A program made the translations under genes and the position numbers. A DNA stretch of 64,000 bases from Zonotrichia leucophrys gambelii (Eukaryota; Chordata; Aves; Passeriformes; Passerellidae), in contig NC_088179.1 of the NCBI RefSeq assembly GCF_028769735.1, forward strand, positions 8,399,950 through 8,463,949. The letters are read 5' to 3'. Positions 24,981 to 37,100 of this stretch are shown one piece after another. The notes under the pieces were generated by a model, which did no database searches, was not told where the DNA came from, and saw nothing but the letters and a program-made list of their open reading frames with translations. How positions within the stretch are numbered: the stretch's first letter is position 1; each line of letters starts with the position of its first letter.

Positions 24981-25105
24981 CTGCCTCCGGTGTTCCCTGC
25001 TTGGAAGGCGCTACTGCTCGGATGCCTTTATTCCCTGCCTGCTTTCCTTCTGATTCTGTGTCTCACCTGAAAAATATTCTGTCTGCCTATGACTTTATAG
25101 CCTGA
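24857..25105 (+). other. Short leucine-rich ORF in the orphan CpG island, unverified
   Basis: This 82-codon ORF begins MRGDSGGRELVLLLF and continues into a run of leucines resembling a signal anchor, followed by about 55 residues with no known domain. The leucine run comes from a ctc/ctg-rich triplet tract, so it may be a composition artefact. The start has a purine at -3. No splice donor with good consensus follows within it. I do not recognise a family and would not call it a gene without transcript or conservation evidence. Confidence 0.15.
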
Positions 25106-28100
25106 TTTTAATTCCTGAGCCTGGGAGAAGGAAGGAATGCACAGGAAAAGTAACACAACCATTGCTGTTCTGGAAGCCTCTGAAATATGTGACTGCTTTT
25201 TGATCTTCAACAAAAAGAAAAAAAAAGTCTGTGAAAGAAATTTTTATCTTTTAGTCCCTCATCTTTTTTGCTTGCAAAATCTAATTTTTCAAAATACTAA
25301 TTGCGTAGATTTCTAATATAAACAAAGGATTGATGTAATTTAAACTTGATTATTCTCCTTTAAAAACAATAATTAAATTTTACTGCATCTGTAAGTCATG
25401 TGGAATAAGAAGGGCTTTTGAATGAAGTTTAGTGTCCCGTGCCCTGACTCTCAGCCAGTGGCAGACCACCTTACCACATATTCTGTCATTATTACTTCCA
25501 TCAGTCAAAGTTTCATCAGCCATGAATCAGAAAGAGAAAAATCTCTAATTTGACTGTAAAACCTGCTGAGGTGGAAAATAATTGCTTAACTGTCATATAA
25601 AGCATGGGTTGAGAAATGGATGTTTGGGTTACCAAAGGTGTCAGGTGAAATGCTGTACTCCTGGCTACCTCTTACAAATCAAGACTACCCATATTATTTC
25701 ACTCTTTAGAACAGAACAGAACAGGAAAAGCTGAAATCCTGAAATAAAACATGCCATTAATTGTTGGGATGAGCCATCAGAACACAGAGTATTTGCACTC
25801 TTTCAGGGAATAAACAGGGCCTGTGTAAACACACCTTGCTGCCAAAGGGCATTTCACCTGAGTAATGGCTGTAAATTAATCTTGTTAGATTGGACTCAAG
25901 TGGAGAGAAGTGCAGATTCCCAGCAAGGTCTCCCTACACCTTTCCATCTCCTGCCTGGAAGGACAACAGGCCTTTCAAAGTGGATGGTTTTCTTGGTGTT
26001 CATTTTAAAGGAAACATGTATTAGGATTTTTTGTTTGATATGTAAGTAGAGTCTGGTGGCTTGAGTTCACCATGGCTCATGTCTTGATGCAAGGATGGCT
26101 TCTGTGCATCTGTCTGCTGGAACTGAAAATGTTTCATCACAAGGTGCAGAAGTGGGGCATGGGGTCAAAGCTGACAATTTCCTCTTGAAATGAGGGGGGT
26201 GATACCTTTTCTAAACTTGCCTGGTTTTCATGCCCAGCTTTGTGCCCAACTCCTCCATTCTACAGCAGCTGGGGAGAAGCACAAGAGATTTCTGTTCCCA
26301 GCACTGGTCAGCATCTCCTCAGCATCAGCATCTCCTCTGGTTTCCCTGTGGAAGGGCCAGCCCTGTTACATCAACTGCTCTCCCTGCAGTAGCTGACAGC
26401 ACTAATCTGCATTAGGTGGGATTAAACGGGCGCAGTAATTAACTTGCATAAGCTCTTTAGCAACTTTCGGCCTTTGAATCGCAGCCTGTCCTGTATATGT
26501 GGTGTGGGGCTCTGTAGGCTGGGCACGGCATGGGGAGAAGCAAAGGAAGATGAAATTTCAGCTGGAAAGAGTGAGCAGGAGAGAGGAAGCACACAGGGTC
26601 ACAATGAAATAGTGTTGTCATTTTTTCAGGAGTCAAGGTGTGCTGAAAATCATAGAGGTGTTGAAAAGGCAGGATGGGCACTGGAATCCACAGCTCTCAC
26701 TGAACCCACACAACTATGGGAGCAATATCTCTGTTTCTAGTCCTATGTTGTCTTATTCCTATGTGAGAAGTGAAGCTGTACCTAGGAATTTATTCCTTCA
26801 GTTTTATAGTTTTTACTCATCAGGAATCCTACCTTTAATCCTACCTAATTCTTACTGCTATGCTTGGGAGATTCAGTGCAAATGTGCAACTCTAAGCTGA
26901 ACCAAAATGTAGATATATCCATAATCTCCACTGTCCTTGAGTGCTGGATTTTGGTCAGTGGCCAAGTGTCTGTTGACTTTAAGGCATCCATCCCAAGAAG
27001 CACTATAGAAATATGTCAAAAGCAATGTGCCTTTTTTTTTTAATATATCTGATGCAGCCAGTTCAGATCTGCTTTGAATCAGAGAAACAGCAGGGAAGGC
27101 TGAGATGCACTGGCCTGTAGCAACTTCTCTTTCTTTGAAACATATGGTGCCAGGGGAAAGGTCTCAAAGTCAGCAGGAAAACTTGAGATTTCACTTTCCC
27201 ACTATACAGTGTCTTATCCTGGGTCTTGTGTGGAGCTTGTTTTACTTTTACATGAGACAGAAGTGAGGAGTCACCAGCAGGTCAGCTGAAATTTCTGCAC
27301 CTTGAGGAAAAAGGGTTGATCCAGTCTGACTCAAAGATCATGTGGGTTTCTTGTTTGACTTGCAGACTCAGGGTCCTCCTGCAAACCTCACAGGGTTGAG
27401 TTCCCAAGACCTTTTTGCCTTTCTGGGTGTGTTGTCTTCAGACATTTCAGAGCAAGCACTGCAAATTTTCTCATCACCCAAACAGTTCCATAGCAGTGCA
27501 GATGCCTTAGGAACTATTGAGAAATGTGCACTGCTGATGTAAACAGAACCCTTAGGTATGATGGACCTCAGAGCAGTGTCACAAACCCTGGGGGCATGAA
27601 GCACACCAGAGAGGCATGCAGACTTGAAAACTGTAGTGCCCTTGGGAGAAGTTACTACCAAGGAATAATCAGCTCAAGAGGATTCCATTTACAGATGCTG
27701 ATGGTGCAACAATTTGCCTGAAGCATGTGAAAGCAAATACAAAAGGGAAAATTGTCCTCAGTCCTTTTAACCTGCTAACAGTAGATCTGGCCCAATAGTC
27801 TAGACATGGTCTAGAAGTCAGGACAGTGGGTTGGCAAACAGGGAACAGGTTGGCAAAGGACTAACCATTTTGTAATAAACAAATCAGAGTTCATTAACTG
27901 ATTGCCTTGGGATTGGGAATGGACCCTCATCCTCTGTACCTGGGTTAAATTCTATGGCACAGCATGATTTCTGCTTCCCAGGTAGCTACTGCTGCAAAGG
28001 GCTGGAAGTTTATAGCCAGATCCCAAATCCTGTTGGCACTCACTGGCAGGATGGGCTGTGCCACGGCTGCATCCCCCAGCACCTGGAGCCCCACTTCTGA

Positions 28101-31100
28101 CAACAGTCTGTACAAACACTGGTGTAAAAACTAGAAGAGAATAAGGTATTTCTGAATTTGCTTGTCTCTCAAAATCCAGCGCTGAAACCCTGACCCTCGC
28201 TGCAGGACAAGCAGCCCTACCTGGAATATCTTGAGAAACTCATTCCCCTCTGAAGAAAACCACTCCTGGGTGTGAAGTGTTCTGATTCTTATCTCAGTCT
28301 GAGCATGCTGTCAGTGGAGGTAAAACTAGTAAGTGATACTATCATCAACTTGGATCTTCTTTTCTGAGTGCTGAAATTTACTTTCATAGAAGGGAGAGCT
28401 CCTAGATTCCTCTTTTATAATTTTTGTTTTAAAATCTGGTATAAACTCCATATATGCTCTATTCTACAAGAGATGGAAAAATTAAGTGGATACATTAATT
28501 ACATTAGTAAAATAAAATAGTACAAGAAAATGATCCCCACTTAAAAGAACAAAACCAAAAGTATGAAAGTAATAACATGAAATTACTTTGAAGTTTAACT
28601 AATTGTTTTGTAACTGGAGTACTAAACCCCATGTCTTGTTTCTACAAGAATCTCTTTACCTGATTTTGTTTGATGATAGCCTGGCCCTCTGAACTTTTGG
28701 GAAAAAACTTAACTGGTTTGGATACCTGCATGGAAATTACCAGTTCTAAAACTGTTTATTACACTATCTGGCTTAAGTCCTTCATAGTGGTAGCTGAATA
28801 ATAACAATGACCTGCTTGATATTTGTATGGCATTATTAGAGATTTGGCTAACATACATGATGTATCCTTTTCAGTATTGGAAGGATATATATTTTAATAT
28901 TGCTCGACTGTATTGCTGTTTGTTGTCTAGGATTTCACAGTGCAGGTGTGTAAGAGCTAGAAAATACAGAGAAAAGCATGAAATTGATCCTTTTCTGGTG
29001 AAATTGCTAATCACATGCTATTACAGTTTTTACACAGTTTCATCAAAAACATCTGATATTGCTTCCAATGAAGATTCATATTGCAGGACCCCTGTGACCC
29101 TTCCCGATATAAATACAACAATTTGTGGAAGGGTGTCCTTTTAACTGTGTGCTGAGATTTAAGGTGCCCCTCAAAGGCCATCTTGGGTATGATGTTTTCT
29201 GCTTCATTCACAATTCCTGCTCAGCCTGCTGCCACTTCTGACAGGAGGGCTGCTCTGCCCTGAGGTGGTTCAGGGTCAGGCACAGCCTCCCCAGCCCGGC
29301 CTGCCTTACCAAGGCCTCTGGATTGCCCTGCCATGTGCTGTCCCACCGGAGTCACTGTGCTCCCCGTCACAGGGCCGAGTGGGACTGGGGCAGAGCCGGG
29401 CACTGACAGCAATGGGAAGTGGTCTCAGTGGGCTCTGCAGACTGGCTGGCTTTACTTAATCTGGGAGAAGGCAGAACCAGCTGTCATTGGGCAGTGCAGA
29501 GGGACAGCTGTGCTTTAATCACTTGCATTAAAAAAATATATGAAAATTAATTGGAGTATTACTGTACAACTGGCCCCAGCTGTGGCTCCTGGGCTCCACT
29601 GTGGCCACCTGCTGGCTTGTCCCCTCTCCAGCCCTGGCTGCAAAGGAGGATTTGATTCCTTCTCTGCTTTAAGCTATACCCTTGATTGCACATGAAAACT
29701 GCACCCTTGGCCACTGTCCAGAGTTGTAACCTTGTTGCCAGAATTTGTTAAAAAGCCCCAGCCGGTTCTTTGTATCACTTAATCTTTTCTCTGATCATGA
29801 GCGGTACTGAGGTGCCTTTGTAATGCACCAGCACTGTTTGATGTGATGCCAGTGCTGCTACGGGCTTTCGTTATAACTCGGGATGACTTTCAATTAAATT
29901 TTCAACAGAAAAAAATAGCTTTTTATTATGTGTTTACTGGCAATATATTTGAATTTATCAGGTATTGAAATAAACAGTATTGTTTAAAAAACAGTCCGTG
30001 CTTAGGTAAAACACGATTTCTCTACAGCAGTCAGCTACATCTCCTATTTCAATAATTTATGAACATTTGAAATACACAGAATTAGAACATAATTCCCAGG
30101 TCCAGTTAATGTTTGAAAAGGGATGTATGGCCACCCTAATTTTAGATTAGGGGATTGCAGCAAATGAGCTACAATGGATGGGAGATACAAAAAGTTAATT
30201 AATGAGTAAATAAGTAGTTCTACATGCATGTGTGTGCATATATCTAATAAAATGGCAGAACCCTCTGTAGCTGATTACCACTCCTAATAGCTCTTACAAA
30301 TTTTGAATGGTGCTTTTCCTATCTTAGGTTCTCTTAATTCTCTCATGAAGCACTTAAGTCTAATTTACTGGAGTATAAAGCAATTTGAGGGCTGTGATTG
30401 CTCTACAATAGCTCAGATCAAATTAATACTGAAGACAGGGTTTTTCATTTAAATTGTGCATTAGTTCCATCAGCACTCTCATCATCAGTCCCAGGCTTGA
30501 TACATTTTTTCATATGAAGTGCATATCTGGATTCTCAAAACTATTGCACTTAGTACAGCAAAATTGATAACATTAAATGGAGCATTTTAAAATGTATATA
30601 TACACAAAATTCACCTGGATTTCTGTTCTACTCAGATAACCCAAACATTTCCTGATTTATCAGTAACTTCAAACAAATGTTTGCAACAGAAGAAATAGGC
30701 ATGAAGACCTGGAAAAGGGGTCTGACAGAGGTTTTCTGATTTTAAGTTTGAAGAATACACGCCTGAAATCTGACTTCACACCTGAAACCCATGTGTAGTT
30801 AGGTGACCTGATGCCATGATTTCAGCTGCTTTCAAATGATCCCCCCCGACTAAAAGCAAGCGAATGAGGACTGAACAAATGGATTCAGTGTGACTGATTT
30901 TGGCTTTAATCACCTGTGGTGTAAGGTAATGACACTGTTGGGCTGTGACAGCAGGGTGCTGGTATCCTCACTGCTCACCTGCTGCTCATGCCTCTGCCCC
31001 AGGGAGGAAACTCCATTTTGTTTATTCCCTGAGCTGAATCATTCCACAAGTCTGGCTGGGGAGGCAGCCGTAGCCAGAGGAGCTGGGAGGGCTGAGTAGA

Positions 31101-34100
31101 GCTGAGGGCACAGCAGCTGGCTGGGGGCTCTCAGGAGCCCCACACGCTGCAGGAGAAGCTTGGTGGAGCTGAGCCTCAGATGTGGGCCAGGAATGCTGCA
31201 AGCAAGCTGAGGAGCAGCGTCATGGATCTCAGCAGGACAGGAGAGCCACCCCTGGATCTGCAGCCACTCAGCTCCAGAGGTATTTGGATATAGAGTGAAG
31301 TCCTTATCCAAGAGATGTTAGCAGAGGTGCTCTGACTTGGGGCAGGGGGGTTGTTCATGCTGGGTTTAATGCTGGGAAAAGCAGTGCCTGGCTTCACTCT
31401 GGAGCTGGCCATCACTGCCCAGGGGTATCTCTAATGTCTGTCAGCACCTGGCTGCTGCTTAGCCCTACAGCCCAGAAAGAGGTTTTCTGAGCTAGGTCTG
31501 GAAACCTAGAAAGGTGCTGGGATTTTTTTGTTAGTAAATACAGTGTGTCTTTCTGTTTTGGTATGTAACCTTTTTATTTAGTGGGCAGTAATATTGCATA
31601 GAGACCTAGCAATCAATTTAAAAAACCCAACCTCATAAAACAGTTTCACAGGAAAAAAACCTCACAGATGTGTTAAGAGCATTTTTGGCTTGTTTTTCTT
31701 ATTGCAAGCCCCTTCATGTTTCTAAGACCTTGTCTGCAATGGGCTTTTAGTCTCTGCTTGCATTATGGCAGTGATGCAGACTGCTGGTGTAGATGTGCTG
31801 CCACCAAATTTGCTGGCTGGAGCAGCAAATCCCCACTGCAAATGCAGAGTATGGAGGGAGGAAGGAGCATGCATGGGGCAGGCTGTGAAGTGTAGAGTCC
31901 AGTGGTAGCTTCTGGTGGTGTGTTGGTTTAATTTTGCTCAGGAGATGAGTAAGACAGAAGGCAAAGAACCACCACTGTGGCATGGTGGTGCCAGGCAGGT
32001 GGTACAAGTACAAGAAATGGTGCAGTCACCTGCCCTCCCACAGGCAGGGATGTCAGGCACTGGCATGCAGGGAAGTGTCTGAAATGAGGCTGCTGTGCCT
32101 CTGCTGAAGCAAACAGGCACACAGGGCATGTCAGCCTCCCAGGTGTTTACCCACATACCTCTGGCCAGGCTGTGAATTCTTCAGTTCAGCAGCAGCCAAC
32201 ACCCACTGAAGGCAAGAGCAGTCTGGCTCAAGTGAGAGGGATGTGATTTTTGCCTTTCAGTTACCAAGTATTGCATCTAATTGAACCTGCAGGGGAGAAA
32301 GGCTGATCTTAAGCTGATAATTCCTTGTTTAGATGTGACTTAAAATAACTGGCTTTGGGGAGCAGCAGTGCCTCCACTGATCCCAGTGAGAACTGTCATC
32401 CTGCCAACACTGGCTGCAGGTCCCAGAATTACCACTGCCAATGACTTTAAAGGCCCTCTGTCCTGTGTTCCTCATCACACACCAAGCGACTGAGTGAAAA
32501 CCAAGAGCAAGAGCTGCTCAGGGCCACCAAGCCCTGAAGAAGCTGGCTCAGTTTTAACTCCCCTCCTTGTCTCATTTGAGCAGGAGCTGCCAGCCAGCTC
32601 CTGGCCAGGCTAAGGGGCCTGGAATGCAGCTGAGGAGAGGTGATCACCATCCTGTCATGTAGAGAGGCTGTTACCACAAGTAGTGCTGACGAAACAGGAC
32701 ACGCATGCATGAACTTCCCAATTTTTTATATAGGTATCTGGCTTTCTGTGAATAACTTGTCAGTTCAGGACATCCATAACTAGCTTGTACTGCCACATTT
32801 TAAAATTTTAGCTCATGATAGCTAAATAGAAGCACGTAGGGGGAGGTGTCACTAAAAGCAAATGATGAATCCTGGCACTGTCAGCATTTTGGATGATGTG
32901 AACACATTTCCATGCACTCAAGAGCCTGTGATCTGTATCCTTGTTACTCATCATCACGTATCCAACCATAACTATGTTTTCTGTTACATGGCAGCAGAAG
33001 TATGCACATTGTTTTTCAAGTATGAAAAGGCCTTTTCCTGGTGACTGGAGTCCCACATGGTAATTTTCCTGCTGCTAGACTTTGATCCTAGTCTAGCACA
33101 ACTGCTGTGAGATCAAGGGCTGTGTTCCTCTTAGCACAACAAGCACTGGGGACATGGAGAGCGGGGTTATGGCAGCTGAGTTGTGTGATGTTGTGAGTTA
33201 CAGCCTGCTCCAGAAAAAGTTGTACTTGATGTCTACAGCTCTTGCAGAAAGGGAAAAGCCAGAGCTGTCAGGGACCCAAATATTTAATTCAACAGGAGGA
33301 TTACCCATGTTTTGTCCTGCCCTTCCCCAGTGCCAGTTTTGTTGAGCTCTTGCTGAAATACAACATCTTCTTGAAATACCAGTGCCAGTTCTCCTGCCTG
33401 CATTTCCAGCTGGTCACAGCTGGCACCCTGCAGCTGGCACCTCAAACATGACTTTTTTGGGACTTAGGTTAGCCAATCTCCTATATATAGATAGCCATAG
33501 CATATATATATATGTCCTAAATCAAGAACTGGCTTCTGTAGGCAATAAGTGTCTCTTGAAAGCCCCACTGCAAGCCTCAATCTAAAAAAAAAATCTTTAC
33601 TTGCACTACAGAAAAAATTGAAAAATGTTAATAACAATCTAAGAATCATCCTTCTGGATTCAAAGACTGCCACAATTTCAGACTTTGTTTATAGGAACAC
33701 CAATGTCTTATCTGCTGGAATTTTTTTAGGTGAAGATTAGTTTTTCTTTTGTACTTGTCTCTGGCAGATGAAACATAGGAAAACTGTATGCTTCCCCAAG
33801 ACAGACTGTGAGGGCTAGAAGAGCTTTGGGAGTGGTGTCTTTAGGAGGTTGGGAGATAATTTGATTCCTTAAAATTGAAAGTGGCTGTTTAGTATTCCTC
33901 TAGGCAAAAGACATTACTAAATATAATATCAAACTATTAGATATGAGTGATGGGGTGTAGATCTGTTCCATACAGCATGATCGTGTTTGCAGCATTTTAC
34001 CAATTAATTTCTAAGATCAAACTGCAAGCTGGATTTTTTCTCACTTAAAAAATGACTGCTCCTTTCATGGTATAATGACTCTGATGTTGGTTGATTGTTA

Positions 34101-37100
34101 CCTTCAGTGCTGGGTACTGAGGAGGGGATGGATGGAGTGATAAAGAAATATAACAAGCTTCATGAATTAGCATTGCAAGCTGTTAAGTATAGAAATAAAG
34201 ATAGAAGTGTTAAACATCTTTTTTCCAGAGGTTTTGCCCTTTCAGATAGTCAGAGGAAAGTTAACATCGCTATAAAATCTGCTATCCCTTGCACAAGTCA
34301 AATAAGGAAGTAGTAAGGAGAGTTGAAAGCATTTTAAAGTAAGTTTCTTAATAAATACTAGCTCTTAATGGTTTGTACCATGTTTTGTTTGCCTCAGATA
34401 GAACAAAGCAAATAACACCTACTGGCAGTTTCTTCTGGCTGATCCTGTCCTGAAGGTGTCCAGATTTCACACACTGATTTGTAATTCCACAATCTACTTT
34501 CAGCAGCAACACTCATTATTCACCACTACCTTTATATCACAGTAATTGCAGTGTCAGCTGAGTAGTCTACTTGTCTATTGCAGACTTAATATCTTGAAAA
34601 AAATGTGCTCTAATATATTCTAAGAATACTGGACAATAAACTGGCCCCATAGTTAGTAGGCATTTCTGACACATCCACATAATACAAACCTATTGCTTTA
34701 TTCTTTCAACATAACAGATGAAACAGAACTTTAACTGTATAATGACTCAATATTTATCAGACCTGAGATTTTACATCCATACATCTTTGCAAATAATTAA
34801 CAAGACTTTTATTTGGGTGTTCAGAAAACATCATTCATTTCTGCTTGTTTACATAAGAAGCAATTATTGCCAAGCCCTCCCCTGGTGAACAGGAATACCT
34901 TACTTCAAGCAAAAGCAATGCTGCTGCTGTGCTAACATCCTATTCTGGAAGAGAAGGGAGCTGACTCAGGGCATGCAGTCCAGCCCTCAGAGCTGTCTTC
35001 CAGGAGCAAAACAGGTTATGTGAGATTATGACCTTGGTGAGCTGTGCTAATGACTGTGATTTAGAATTCCAAGCTTTTGTCTCAAGTAGAGAATTAGATG
35101 AGACAAAATGCCTTTAAAGCAACCCAAATTGCACTAAGCAAAGTGCAGATACAATTTTAAAAATTTACCGTGAGTAACTGGGTGATCTCCAGCTAAAGGA
35201 TGCTCAGTTTTCCCCGAGCTGGTGTGTGTGGGATCTCACAGAATGTGTTTGCAGGAGGTCCCTTGAGTTCCTGTGCTCTGGGGGTGCTGGCTGACAGCAC
35301 AGGAGCACAGTGCTCACAGCCCACACCCACTACTGAGCACGCTGGCCCAGGAACTGCCCTGGCTGGCAAACACCAGCCCCAAGAGTATTTTGTGAGGGAT
35401 TTGTTGTTGAGAGGAGAAATTCATGCTCATTGTGTTCCTGCCAAAGGTAACAGCTATTTAGATTGGTGTTAGAACTTCTTGGCGTGAGCTGTCTCCAGAA
35501 AGGTCCAGCATCAGCATCAGGAGCAAACACTGCTTGTGCTCAAGCTGGACCACATTCAGAATAAAAGACTTCTTTGAATTGTGGTGTTCTCCTGTGAATG
35601 TAGCAGGGTTTTGGTCTCATATGTGAAACATTAAGGAGATAGCCCTCAAAAAACATTCACAGCACATACAAAGCATTTGTTTTTTCCCATTTTTACACAT
35701 TTCTGTATATTCTACATTCATTTCTTGGGAAAGTTCATGTCTTTGAAATGTCAGAGGAGTGAAGAGGTACAGAATGCATGTCTTCAGGGACACACATATG
35801 TTCCATTAGCTGAGAAGTGAACATTTTGCAGCGCTGCAGATCATGGTCTGTGTGTTGTTTAGCAAGCATGGTTATAGTCTTCCTCACACATAAACTGTCT
35901 GCCTTAATCTTAATCCTTCAATCCTTAGACCTTTCCTGTGTCAGGTGAGGATGAATGCTCCATGTGCTCCCAGCCTAGTTTCCCTAAACCCAAACCACCC
36001 TATATCTGAACTCAGTGCTGGATCACTTTAATCAGCAAGGAGATCACACTGCCTTCACTTACTTATGCCTTCATAGATTTACTTCAGAATAATGCCAAGG
36101 TGTAGGAGGATTATAAAATCATACTTTCGTTATTGCACCTTCAGCTCAGAAATCCTGAATGAGACCTCATTCTTAAATCCTCCTACCTTTATCCTATGCA
36201 TATTATTTTTTATTTTCTCTGTATTTTCTGATTGTACTTTTTACTGTGAGTTCTCAGTTCTATATGTTTCTAATGCTTTCTAATATGTTTTCATTGTATA
36301 GAATGGAATGTTAGTGTATGAAAGTATATTAGTACTCAATTTTAGATTTTTTTAAAATCAGTGATCCCTTTCTCTAGTATTTCAGTGGGATAGCCTTAAA
36401 ATGTATTGAATTTTGTAAGTACTATTACTGAATTACTGAATTAGGCCATTACTTTATTTAACATACAATTATTTTCTTATACATATGAAACTTATCTGCT
36501 AGGGAAGCTCTGTTTCATAGTCTGTTGTTTCTGATACCAGATTTTGATTCACTAAGGAACTGTAATGAAGCAAAGGAGCATGTCCATCAGCCAAAACTTA
36601 AATGAGCCTCATTTTATCATTACTGAGGAGTGATTGGGAGAGTGAAGGTTCCCTTAAGCACTAGATTGTGTGGACTGTCTGATACAATCAGTAAGGAACA
36701 CTGAAAATATAAAATTGAGCAGATCTGACATTCAGCTCAGCATTTCCTAGAAGAACCCATGGACATGTAAGCCCCTAAATAATCCCTGATTTAACACATG
36801 TACAAATGTCCTAAGTGAGGCTTTCAGCAAACAGCTCACTTTTTTCTCCACTCTGCTTGGCATGTCTGCTGCTCCACTCCTGCATGTGCTGCAGGGTCTC
36901 CAGAGTGCTCTGCAGAAGGGTGATGGGCAAATGGCACTAAACAGAACAAGCCCCAAAGCATTGCCCAGCAGGGGACGAGCAGGAGACAGCCTGGCCCTGA
37001 TCAGCTCAGCCTGCCAAATCAGACACCCCTGCTACAGCCCTGGGTGTTTGAATTCCCTAGTTAAGCTTACTGAAACTGGAATGGCTTTTTCCTTTCCATA

